Source: JBBDJG01 sp040880005 (lineage in GTDB: Bacteria > Actinomycetota > Thermoleophilia > Solirubrobacterales > JBBDJG01). Taken from it: a stretch of 31,023 nucleotides of DNA. A program made the position numbers and the translations under genes. The notes beneath the pieces are model-generated. The model saw nothing but the letters and a program-made list of their open reading frames with translations, had not been told where the DNA came from and ran no database searches. Position 1 is the stretch's first letter, and every line of letters starts with the position of its first letter. Below, piece after piece: positions 1-6,797 of this stretch. The DNA is taken from the NCBI GenBank assembly GCA_040880005.1, contig JBBDJG010000013.1, positions 1 through 31,023 of the forward strand. The letters are read 5' to 3'.

Positions 1-214
1 AGGTGCGGGTGCGGCGGTTGTTGACGCTTTTGGTCTGGGCATGTTCGAGCAACGAGAGGAGTACGTCGAAGCCTGATCGCTCGAGTAGTCGCGATCCGTG
101 TACCACGTACCTTCGCGTCGCTGTCAACCCGTGTGCCAGCACCACCGGGAACCCGGAGCCGCTTCGCTCGACACACAGGCGAGCCGCGGCGTCGATCATC
201 GTTGCGTCGGTCAT
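1..214 (-). CDS. Alpha/beta-hydrolase, N-terminal fragment cut by the window edge
   Basis: Reading leftwards from an ATG at 214, the frame stays open to base 1 (71 codons). Residues 23-47 contain PVVLAHGLTATRRYVVHGSR followed by LLERSGF, the strand, oxyanion-hole HG loop and first helix typical of alpha/beta-hydrolases that begin 'VVLxHGLTATRRYV' and continue with a YDARGHG-type strand. Here the expected YDxRGHG does not follow: the frame reads VLLSLLEHAQ, and neither of the other frames restores it well. The gene may therefore be degraded or frameshifted near base 60. Substrate is unknown. A TAGATT -10 element lies 7 nt before the ATG, so the transcript could be leaderless. The family call rests on the HGLTATRRY block alone; the remaining catalytic residues lie outside the window. 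Confidence 0.5.
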   Translation of the reverse strand, partial: MTDATMIDAAARLCVERSGSGFPVVLAHGLTATRRYVVHGSRLLERSGFDVLLSLLEHAQTKSVNNRRTRT

Positions 215-221
215 CAGCTCG

Positions 222-227
222 AATCTA
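222..227 (-). promoter_or_regulatory. Candidate leaderless -10 element for the hydrolase gene
   Basis: On the minus strand TAGATT is followed by 7 nt and then the ATG at 214. A consensus-like -10 hexamer this close to the start codon would put transcription initiation at or next to the A of the ATG. No good -35 is visible. Confidence 0.35.
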
Positions 228-234
228 TCCGACG

Positions 235-383
235 ATGAGCACCGGCAAAGCGACGTGCTCGTGGTGCGGGGCGGCGATCGAGCCGCTCGAGCCCAGCGGT
301 CACCGATCCCGCCTCGCGGATGGATTCTGCTCCGTCGGCACCTCTCCGCGTGGGCCAAGCAGGGCGGTCGCTGGCAGGCATGA
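235..383 (+). pseudogene. Small CxxC...CxxxH zinc-finger protein gene with an apparent one-base frameshift
   Basis: From the ATG at 235 the frame reads MSTGKATCSWCGAAIE and then ...ADGFCSV, i.e. a CxxC pair followed by a FC. After base 336 the coding signal continues one frame over, as HLSAWAKQGGRWQA and a stop at 381-383. If one base is restored around 334-338 the product is 49 residues with a CxxC-x(n)-CxxxH arrangement and a WxxxGxxW tail, a plausible small zinc-ribbon/treble-clef protein of a kind I associate with this bacterial group. Without the correction neither frame makes a sensible protein: the 235 frame runs on into murA as a shadow. The shift could be a true mutation or a sequencing/assembly error. 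Function is unknown. Confidence 0.45.
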
Positions 384-484
384 GGGCGCCGAGTACGCGA
401 CAACGCCGCGAGGCGCTGTTACCCTTGATCGAGCCGATGTCGCGTTTTTCCAGACGCCCCCGCGCGGGCACTCGCAACTCGACC
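384..484. other. Gap before murA
   Basis: About 100 bp with no convincing gene. The murA frame is open upstream to an ATG at 320, but residues before 485 are Arg/Ser-rich and unlike MurA. TACCCT at 420-425 could be a -10 element, but there is no supporting -35. No clear ribosome-binding site precedes the murA ATG. Confidence 0.4.
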
Positions 485-1783
485 ATGGACAAGTTCGTAA
501 TAGAAGGCGGATACCCGCTTTCCGGCACCGTGGTGCCGAGCGGGAACAAGAATGCTGCCCTACCGATCCTGGCGGCCTCGTTGCTGACCGACGAGGAGCT
601 GGTGATCAGCAACGTGCCGCGCATCCGCGACGTCGATTCCATGCTGGCGTTGTTGGAGGATCTTGGAGTCAGCGTGCTGTGGCGCGACGACCACGAGCTG
701 GCGCTGCGGGCCAGTTCGGTGAGCGGCGACGTCGACGCCTCGCTGGCCGAACGCATACGAGCCTCGTTTCTGCTCGCAGGCCCTCTGCTGGCGCGCTTGG
801 GAGAGGTCCACATGCCACCTCCGGGCGGCGACTTCATCGGACGCCGCCGCTTGGACCCGCACGTCGATGCCCTGATCGCACTCGGCGCACAGATCGAGAC
901 GACCAGGCGCGGCTACGACATGCGCGCGCCCAACGGGCTCAATGCCTGCGACATCTTCATGGACGAGGCAAGCGTGATGGCGACCGAGAACGCGCTGCTG
1001 GCGGCCGCCCTCACCTCTGGCACGACCACGATCCGCAATGCAGCGAGCGAGCCACACGTGCAGGACCTCGCACGCCTGCTCGTCTCGATGGGGGCGGAGA
1101 TCGACGGCATCGGCTCCAACGTGATGACCGTGCGGGGCAAGTCGAAGCTCAACGGCTCGCGACACACAATCGCCCCCGACCACATCGAGATAGCGAGCTT
1201 CATGGCGCTGGCCGCTGTCACAGGTGGCGAGTTGCGCATCAAGGACACCGTGCCGGAGGATCTCCACATGATCCGTATGGCGTTCGATCGACTCGGGCTG
1301 ACATCACAGCTCGACGGTCGCGACCTGCTCGTTCCGCCGGAGCAGCGCCTTCAGATCAAGGATGACGTTGGCGATGCGATTCCCAAGATCGATGACGGCC
1401 CGTGGCCGGCTTTCCCGGCCGACCTGACCTGCATAGCGCTGGCGGTCGCAACGCAGGCTCAGGGTACGGTGTTGATCTTCGAGAAGATGTTCGAGAACCG
1501 TCTCTTCTTCACCGACAAGCTGATCTCGATGGGCGCTCGGATCGTGCTCTGTGACCCGCACAGAGCAATTGTCAGCGGTCCGAGCCGGCTTCATGGCGAG
1601 CGCATGGAGAGCCCCGACATCCGCGCCGGCATGGCGATGCTCATCGCGAGCCTGTGCGCGGAAGGAATGTCCGAGATCGGCAACGTCGGGCAGATCGACC
1701 GCGGCTACGAACGCATCGACGACCGGCTGCGCGATCTCGGGGCGCGCATCGAACGGCTCTCGACCGACCGGATCCCGACCTAG
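485..1783 (+). CDS. murA: UDP-N-acetylglucosamine 1-carboxyvinyltransferase (MurA), Asp-type active site
   Basis: Transfers enolpyruvate from PEP to UDP-GlcNAc, the first committed step of peptidoglycan synthesis in the cytoplasm. The 432-aa length fits the family. The start at 485 gives MDKFVIEGGYPLSGTV, the normal MurA N-terminus. Visible landmarks are SGNKNAALPIL (residues 19-29, with the catalytic Lys22), the active-site loop PPGGDFIGRRRLD (about 112-124), FPADL (the conserved Asp of the second domain) and DIRAGMAML...DRGYERIDDRL near the C-terminus. The loop residue that is Cys115 in E. coli MurA is Asp116 here (codon 830-832). This natural C-to-D exchange is known in mycobacterial and chlamydial MurA and gives fosfomycin insensitivity. 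murA stands upstream of the his operon, separated by 135 bp. Confidence 0.95.
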   Translation: MDKFVIEGGYPLSGTVVPSGNKNAALPILAASLLTDEELVISNVPRIRDVDSMLALLEDLGVSVLWRDDHELALRASSVSGDVDASLAERIRASFLLAGPLLARLGEVHMPPPGGDFIGRRRLDPHVDALIALGAQIETTRRGYDMRAPNGLNACDIFMDEASVMATENALLAAALTSGTTTIRNAASEPHVQDLARLLVSMGAEIDGIGSNVMTVRGKSKLNGSRHTIAPDHIEIASFMALAAVTGGELRIKDTVPEDLHMIRMAFDRLGLTSQLDGRDLLVPPEQRLQIKDDVGDAIPKIDDGPWPAFPADLTCIALAVATQAQGTVLIFEKMFENRLFFTDKLISMGARIVLCDPHRAIVSGPSRLHGERMESPDIRAGMAMLIASLCAEGMSEIGNVGQIDRGYERIDDRLRDLGARIERLSTDRIPT

Positions 1784-1918
1784 CGCAGCGGCAGCTCCGG
1801 CACCGCTTCCGGCAAGCCGGCTGGCGCGCGCGGGCCGATCGCGCAGGAAACTCGCCCGGCGCCCGATATCGTCCAACGGGCCCTGCCGCAGCATTGCCGC
1901 GCCGAAAGCGACTCTGAG
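1784..1918. other. murA-hisZ intergenic region
   Basis: 135 bp with no ORF of its own. It contains a short GC-rich inverted repeat (CCGGC-AA-GCCGG near 1815-1826) but no T-tract, and no clear promoter. A promoter for the his operon would be expected here or upstream of murA. No strong Shine-Dalgarno sequence precedes the hisZ ATG. Confidence 0.4.
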
Positions 1919-2914
1919 ATGACTTACCTGATTCCGCCTGGAACGCGAGACATCCTGCCCGACGAGATGCGCGAGCTGCGCCAGCTCTCGTGGGCGCTGC
2001 TCGGCGCCTTCGGGCAGTTCGGATACGGCGAGGTCTCGACTCCGACGATGGAGTACGAGGACGTGCTCGTGCAGGGCGACGAGCGCGCCGCCGGGGCCAG
2101 CTATCGCACGTTCGACGAGGCGGGGCAGGTGCTGGCGCTGCGTTCCGACATGACGATTCCGATCGCGCGGTTGGCCGCCACGCGCTTCACCGATCGCGAT
2201 GCGCCGCTGCGCTTCTGCTATCTCTCGCCCGCGTATCGGGCGGTCACACCGCAGCGCGGCCAGCAGCGCGAATTTCTCCAGGCGGGCGTGGAGCTGATCG
2301 GAGTCGGCTGGCCTGAGGGAACGGTCGAGGTGCTCGAAGTCCTCAGCGCAGCACTCGATGCCGCGAAGCTGCCGCGCGCGCGCATCGGCGTCGGCGACGC
2401 CGGATTCTACCGAGGGTTGTTGGAGTCGTACGGCATACCGGCCGAGCAGGCCGAGCCGCTGCTAGCCGCGCTCGCGAGTCACGACCTCGTCGAGCTGGAG
2501 CGGCTGGCATCGGCGCTGGATGTTGGAGCGAAGCAGCGATCGGTGCTGGTCGACCTGCCTGGATTGCGTGGCGGACGCGGCGTCTTCGATCGTGCAGCCG
2601 AACTGGGTGGCACGGCGGCGGCCGATGCCGTATCCCAGCTGCGGGTCGTATCCGAGGGCCTCGAAGCGAAGGGGCTTGCCGACCGGGTGATCTTCGACCT
2701 CGGCTTGGTCCGCGATCTCGGCTACTACACGGGCGCGGTGTTCGAAGTTTACGATCCGGCGCTCGGCCACGTGCTGGGCGGCGGCGGGCGCTACGACGAG
2801 TTGCTCGGTCGCTTCGGGCGGCCGCTGCCGGCTTGCGGCTTTGCCCTCTACGTCGAGCGGGTGCACGTAGCCCAAGCCGAGGAGGAGCGCAGCGGCCAGG
2901 GTGGTCCACGATGA
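1919..2914 (+). CDS. hisZ: ATP phosphoribosyltransferase regulatory subunit HisZ
   Basis: A histidyl-tRNA synthetase paralogue with no aminoacylation role that forms a complex with short HisG and gives it histidine feedback control. The 331-aa protein has the class II synthetase core: IPPGTRDILPDE at the N-terminus, a motif-2 region RFCYLSPAYRAVTPQRGQQREFLQAGVEL, and LGGGGRYDELLGRFG near the C-terminus. It stops there, without the anticodon-binding domain of a true HisS (about 420 aa), which together with the adjacent short hisG decides for HisZ. Its TGA overlaps the hisG ATG (ATGA at 2911-2914), which implies translational coupling and equal dosage of the two subunits. Confidence 0.92.
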   Translation: MTYLIPPGTRDILPDEMRELRQLSWALLGAFGQFGYGEVSTPTMEYEDVLVQGDERAAGASYRTFDEAGQVLALRSDMTIPIARLAATRFTDRDAPLRFCYLSPAYRAVTPQRGQQREFLQAGVELIGVGWPEGTVEVLEVLSAALDAAKLPRARIGVGDAGFYRGLLESYGIPAEQAEPLLAALASHDLVELERLASALDVGAKQRSVLVDLPGLRGGRGVFDRAAELGGTAAADAVSQLRVVSEGLEAKGLADRVIFDLGLVRDLGYYTGAVFEVYDPALGHVLGGGGRYDELLGRFGRPLPACGFALYVERVHVAQAEEERSGQGGPR

Positions 2915-3546
2915 CGGAAAAGCTCAAGCTCGCTGTGCCACGCGGTGCGCTGTTCGAGGAAACGCTGGCCATGCTCGACTCGATCGGGCTCGATTGCGCA
3001 CCGGTGCGCGCGGTTTCGCGATCGTTGCTGTTCGAGCTGGACGGCATCACGATCGTGACCCTGCGCCCAAGCGACATCCCGACCTATGTCGAAGCGGGCG
3101 CGGCCGACCTCGGCATCACGGGCAAGGACGTCTTGATGGAGCAGTCCGAGCGCGTCGTCTATGAGCTGCTCGATCTCGGCTACGGGCGCTGCGAAATGAT
3201 CGTCGCGACGCGCAAGGGGACGGCGGTGGCCGACGAGCTGGAACGGCGGCTGGGCGCCGTCCGCGTGGCCACCAAGTACCCGGAGATCGCCACACGTCAC
3301 TTCGAGCAGCAGGGGCGACAGGCCGAGGTGATCGAGGTCAAGGGGTCGGTCGAGCTGGCGCCGGTCGTCGGGCTCGCGGACGCGATCGTCGATCTGACCG
3401 CTACGGGGCGCACACTTGCGGAGAACGACCTCGAGGTGCGCGAAACGATTGCGACGTGCACCGCACGCCTGGTCGCCAACCGCGTCGCGCACAAGCTGCG
3501 CCAGGCAGAGATCGACGATCTGGTCGGGAGGCTCGATGGCCGCTAG
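2911..3546 (+). CDS. hisG: ATP phosphoribosyltransferase catalytic subunit, short form (HisG)
   Basis: Condenses ATP with PRPP to phosphoribosyl-ATP, the first step of histidine synthesis. The 211-aa length is that of the short HisG that lacks the C-terminal regulatory domain and depends on HisZ. Motifs: KLKLAVPRGALFEET at the N-terminus, TLRPSDIPTYVEAGAADLGITGKD, and the PRPP-loop region VGLADAIVDLTATGRTL (about residues 151-168). The open frame begins at 2833, but the ATG at 2911, overlapping the hisZ stop, gives the proper N-terminus. The hisD start lies inside the hisG 3' end. Confidence 0.95.
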   Translation: MTEKLKLAVPRGALFEETLAMLDSIGLDCAPVRAVSRSLLFELDGITIVTLRPSDIPTYVEAGAADLGITGKDVLMEQSERVVYELLDLGYGRCEMIVATRKGTAVADELERRLGAVRVATKYPEIATRHFEQQGRQAEVIEVKGSVELAPVVGLADAIVDLTATGRTLAENDLEVRETIATCTARLVANRVAHKLRQAEIDDLVGRLDGR

Positions 3547-4828
3547 ACGACTTGCTCTCCCAAATGGCCGCGAGCGAGAGTTGCGCGAGAGCCTTTGGAA
3601 CATCACAGAGGTCTCTAGCGAGATCGAGAAAGAGGTAGCCGAGATTATCGCTCAACTGCGAGACATCGCCGAGAGTGAGCGAGATGGGGCGCTCTTGAAG
3701 CTCAGGCGACGCTTTGAAAGCGAGCTGGCCCCAGAGCAAACGCTCGTGCCACCGTCTCGCATCCGCGAGGCACTGGACAGCACCGAGGCGGGCTTGCAAG
3801 AGAGCCTCCGACTCGCCGCATCGAACATACGGCAGGTCGCGGAGGCGGAGCTTGCCGGTGATGTATCGCGATCGCTGCCAGAAGGACAGCAGATCACCAT
3901 CCGCAGTTTGCCAGTCGATGCAGCGGGCGTGTATGCGCCAGGTGGGCGCGCTGCATATCCATCCACGGTGCTCATGTGCTGCGTGCCAGCCAAGGTTGCC
4001 GGTGTTGGGCGCATCGTGGTGACTTCCCCTGTCGATCCCAAGGGCCAGCCACATCGGTCCATTCTGGCAGCGGCAGCCATCGTGGGCGCCGACGAGGTGC
4101 ATGCAATGGGCGGCGCTCACGCAGTGGCCGCCTTGGCTCTCGGGACAAGCTCGATTGAAGCGGTGGATGTGATCGTCGGTCCCGGAAACCAATACGTTCA
4201 AGAGGCCAAGCGGCAGCTTTTCGGGCTCGTCGGCATCGACAGCATCGCCGGTCCGAGCGAAGTCATCGTGCTTGCCGAGGCAACCGCAAACGTCAGAAAT
4301 GTGGCTCTAGACCTTGCCGCCCAGGCGGAACACGGTCCGGATAGCCCCGTGATACTCGTTGGAACCGACTCCGACACACTGACCGATATCGACAGCGCCT
4401 ATTCCGAGATCATCAGCGTCGTGCCTGGATTCGCTGGAGATCAGTTGACGATTGTCGACGCGGTTGACCTCGACAGCGCTCTTGCGTTCGTAGATGAGAT
4501 GGCGCCAGAACATCTCGAACTGCACTGCCCCGATTCAGATCGGGTTGCAATGCGTGTTGGTTGCGCTGGTGCTGTCTTCCACGGCGAGGGCGCAGGCGCG
4601 GTCTTTGGAGACTATGTAGCTGGCTCAAACCATGTCTTGCCCACAAGGCGAACTGCACGGTTCGCGGGTCCGCTGAGCGCGAACACGTTTCGGCGCCGGC
4701 AAGCGTTGGTATCGTTGACCGCCGAGGCTGCGCAGGCCCTCGCGCCACACGCGGCGCGGATCGCGCGGGCCGAGGGTTTCCCGATTCACGCAGAGTCCGC
4801 CGAAGCACGAGCGCAGGAGCACTCATGA
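3536..4828 (+). CDS. hisD: Histidinol dehydrogenase (HisD), with atypical base composition
   Basis: Zinc- and NAD-dependent oxidation of L-histidinol to L-histidine, the last step of the pathway. The 430-aa protein has every key feature: VIVGPGNQYVQEAK (213-226), IAGPSEV (237-243), metal ligands Gln263/His266 in AQAEHG, catalytic Glu325-His326 in APEHLELH, Asp359 in GDYVAGSNHVLPT and C-terminal His418. The ATG at 3536 overlaps hisG by 11 bp and gives the expected N-terminus. Sampled 60-base rows inside the gene are 52-58% GC (for example 3601-3660 and 4381-4560), against 63-73% in the rows sampled in hisG and hisB. The last ~50 codons (from about 4681) return to host-like GC. This suggests acquisition from another lineage by in-place recombination. 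hisB follows through an ATGA overlap. Confidence 0.95.
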   Translation: MAARRLALPNGRERELRESLWNITEVSSEIEKEVAEIIAQLRDIAESERDGALLKLRRRFESELAPEQTLVPPSRIREALDSTEAGLQESLRLAASNIRQVAEAELAGDVSRSLPEGQQITIRSLPVDAAGVYAPGGRAAYPSTVLMCCVPAKVAGVGRIVVTSPVDPKGQPHRSILAAAAIVGADEVHAMGGAHAVAALALGTSSIEAVDVIVGPGNQYVQEAKRQLFGLVGIDSIAGPSEVIVLAEATANVRNVALDLAAQAEHGPDSPVILVGTDSDTLTDIDSAYSEIISVVPGFAGDQLTIVDAVDLDSALAFVDEMAPEHLELHCPDSDRVAMRVGCAGAVFHGEGAGAVFGDYVAGSNHVLPTRRTARFAGPLSANTFRRRQALVSLTAEAAQALAPHAARIARAEGFPIHAESAEARAQEHS

Positions 4829-5421
4829 GCGAACAGGCACGCAGTGCCATCGTAGAGCGGCAGACCAAGGAGACCCAGATCAAGGTCGATCTAGAGCTGG
4901 ATGGCGCAGGCGAAGCGGTGGCGGATACCGGCATCGGCTTCCTCGATCACATGCTGGACTTGCTCGCCCGCCACGGTCGTATGGACATCACCGTCAAGGC
5001 GACCGGCGACCTCGAGACCGGCGCCCACCACACCACCGAAGACGTCGGCATCGTGCTCGGCCAGGCACTCGACCGCGCGCTCGCCGACCGTTCCGGGATC
5101 CGTCGCTACGGCGAGGCCACCGTGCCGATGGACGAGTCGCTCGCCCGCTGCGCCATCGACGTGAGCGGACGGCCGCTGTGCGTCTACGAGGCGCAGTTGC
5201 CGGTCACCTCGATCGCCGGCTTCGACACCGAGCTGGCGGAGGAGTTTTTCCGCGCCCTCGCCAACAACGCGAAGCTGACCCTGCATCTGCGGGTGCTGGA
5301 AGGGAACAACGCCCACCACATGATCGAGGCGTCGTTCAAGGCCTTTGCGCGAGCTTTGCGCGAAGCTTCCTCGATCGACCCGGCCGAGCGGGGGGTTCCC
5401 TCCACCAAGGGCGTGTTGTAG
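4825..5421 (+). CDS. hisB: Imidazoleglycerol-phosphate dehydratase (HisB)
   Basis: Manganese enzyme that dehydrates imidazoleglycerol phosphate to imidazole-acetol phosphate. The 198-aa monofunctional form has the metal-binding signatures GIGFLDHMLDLLARHG (36-51), GAHHTTEDVGI (66-76) and EGNNAHHMIEASFKA near the C-terminus. The start is set by an AGGAG Shine-Dalgarno sequence about 5 nt upstream and the ATGA overlap with hisD; the open frame extends farther upstream but overlaps hisD. There is no HisB-N phosphatase domain, so histidinol-phosphate phosphatase must be encoded elsewhere. Confidence 0.96.
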   Translation: MSEQARSAIVERQTKETQIKVDLELDGAGEAVADTGIGFLDHMLDLLARHGRMDITVKATGDLETGAHHTTEDVGIVLGQALDRALADRSGIRRYGEATVPMDESLARCAIDVSGRPLCVYEAQLPVTSIAGFDTELAEEFFRALANNAKLTLHLRVLEGNNAHHMIEASFKAFARALREASSIDPAERGVPSTKGVL

Positions 5422-5423
5422 CG

Positions 5424-6065
5424 ATGGTCGCACGGCCAAAGATCGCCGTGCTCGACTACGGGATGGGCAACCGCCGCTCGGTCGAGAAAGCGCTCGACCG
5501 CGCCGGTGCTCGAGCCGTAATCACGCGCGATCACGGCGAGATAGAGGCGGCCGACGGGCTCGTCGTGCCTGGTGTCGGCGCCTTCCCGCAGGCGATGCGC
5601 AACCTCCGCGAGCTGGAGTTGGACGCGGCGATCGCGTCACGGCTTGCGGACGCCGTCCCCGTGCTCGGCATCTGCCTCGGCATGCAGCTGTTGTTCGAGG
5701 CCTCGAGCGAGAACCAGGGCGCATGGGGCCTCGGACTGTTGCAGGGACGCGTCGATCGCCTGGTCGCGCCGAACCTCAAGGTCCCGCACATCGGCTGGAC
5801 GCCGGTTACCTGGCGCAAGAGGACGGCGCTCAATGAAGGGCTTCCAGACCAGTGCCCGTTCTACATCGTGCACTCGTTGGCAGCAATTCCGACCTCACCC
5901 GAAGACGTTCTCGGCACAGCCCTCTACGGGAACGCGTTCGTCGCCGCGGTCGAGCACGAAAATCTTTACGGCGTCCAGTTCCACCCGGAGAAATCGAGCA
6001 CCCATGGGATCAAGCTGTTGGAGAACTTCACAGCGATCTGCGCCGCGGTCGGCGCCGAGGCTTGA
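5424..6065 (+). CDS. hisH: Imidazole glycerol phosphate synthase, glutaminase subunit (HisH)
   Basis: Class I glutamine amidotransferase that supplies ammonia to HisF. 213 aa with the catalytic triad Cys84 in LGICLGMQLLF, and His187 and Glu189 in GVQFHPEKSS. The oxyanion-strand residues PGVGAFPQAM and the nucleotide-end motif AVLDYGMGN are present. The ATG lies 2 bp after the hisB stop; upstream in-frame codons would run into hisB. The order hisB-hisH-hisA-hisF is the common bacterial arrangement, with hisA between the two synthase subunits. Confidence 0.95.
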   Translation: MVARPKIAVLDYGMGNRRSVEKALDRAGARAVITRDHGEIEAADGLVVPGVGAFPQAMRNLRELELDAAIASRLADAVPVLGICLGMQLLFEASSENQGAWGLGLLQGRVDRLVAPNLKVPHIGWTPVTWRKRTALNEGLPDQCPFYIVHSLAAIPTSPEDVLGTALYGNAFVAAVEHENLYGVQFHPEKSSTHGIKLLENFTAICAAVGAEA

Positions 6066-6068
6066 CCG

Positions 6069-6797
6069 GTGACGATCGAGCTGTATCCAGCCGTGGACGT
6101 GCTCGGAGGAAAGGCCGTACGCCTGGTCCAGGGTGACTACGAGCGCCCGGTCACCTACGACACGGAACCGCTGGAGGCAGCCCGCCGCTGGGTCGAGCAG
6201 GGCGCGCAGCGTCTGCACCTCGTCGACCTCGACGGCGCCCGGGACGGGCAGCCCGTCAACCTCGACCAGCTCGCGACGATCGCGGCCGCACTCGACGTGC
6301 CGGTGCAGTACGGCGGTGGCGTTCGGTCGCTCCAGTCGGTTGGCGCGGCGCTCGAAGCCGGAGCCGCCCGCGTCGTGCTGGGGACGATCGCCTTCAAGAG
6401 CGCACAGGTGCTTGACGCGACGCTCGATCGGTACGGCGCGCGCGTCGCGGTTTCGGTCGACGCGCGCGACGGCCGGGTCGCGACGCACGGCTGGCTTGAG
6501 GACTCCGGGCTGCGAGCCGATCAAGCGATTCTCGCTCTGCGCAAACGCGGTGTGCAAGTCATCGTCTATACCAACGTCGACCTCGACGGGACTCTGAGCG
6601 GTATCGACCAAAGGGAGGTGGAGGCGGTCGCGCAGGCGGTCAACGACGGCGAGTTGATCTGGTCCGGTGGGGTCGGCTCACTCGACGACTTGCGTACGCT
6701 TGCGGCCGGTCCTCCCAACCTCGGCGGCGTGATCGTGGGCAAGGCCCTCTATGAACGGCGCTTCACCGTGTCCGAGGCGATCGAGGCCCTTGCATGA
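6069..6797 (+). CDS. hisA: ProFAR isomerase (HisA)
   Basis: Isomerises N'-5'-phosphoribosyl-formimino-AICAR ribonucleotide to its ribulosyl form in an Amadori rearrangement, on a (beta/alpha)8 barrel. 242 aa, GTG start 3 bp after hisH with GAGG 8 nt upstream. Catalytic Asp of YPAVDVLGG at the N-terminus, second catalytic Asp in VSVDARDGRV, and the phosphate-binding blocks QYGGGVRS and WSGGVGSLDDL are visible, as is YTNVDLDGTLSG. In many actinobacteria this gene is bifunctional (PriA, also doing the TrpF reaction). I cannot decide that here because the presence of trpF elsewhere is unknown. Confidence 0.94.
   Translation: MTIELYPAVDVLGGKAVRLVQGDYERPVTYDTEPLEAARRWVEQGAQRLHLVDLDGARDGQPVNLDQLATIAAALDVPVQYGGGVRSLQSVGAALEAGAARVVLGTIAFKSAQVLDATLDRYGARVAVSVDARDGRVATHGWLEDSGLRADQAILALRKRGVQVIVYTNVDLDGTLSGIDQREVEAVAQAVNDGELIWSGGVGSLDDLRTLAAGPPNLGGVIVGKALYERRFTVSEAIEALA

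Noticed and set aside
133..1365. A 410-codon plus-strand frame overlapping murA
   Set aside because: Apart from the zinc-finger start at 235 it is Arg/Gly/Pro-rich shadow sequence of murA in another frame; murA has full motif support.
1919..2914. Histidyl-tRNA synthetase (hisS)
   Set aside because: The protein is only 331 aa, lacks the anticodon-binding domain, and is coupled to a short hisG, so HisZ fits better.
3401..4201. A 266-codon minus-strand frame across hisG/hisD
   Set aside because: Antisense shadow of hisD. hisD on the plus strand has all catalytic residues, whereas this frame has no recognisable domain.
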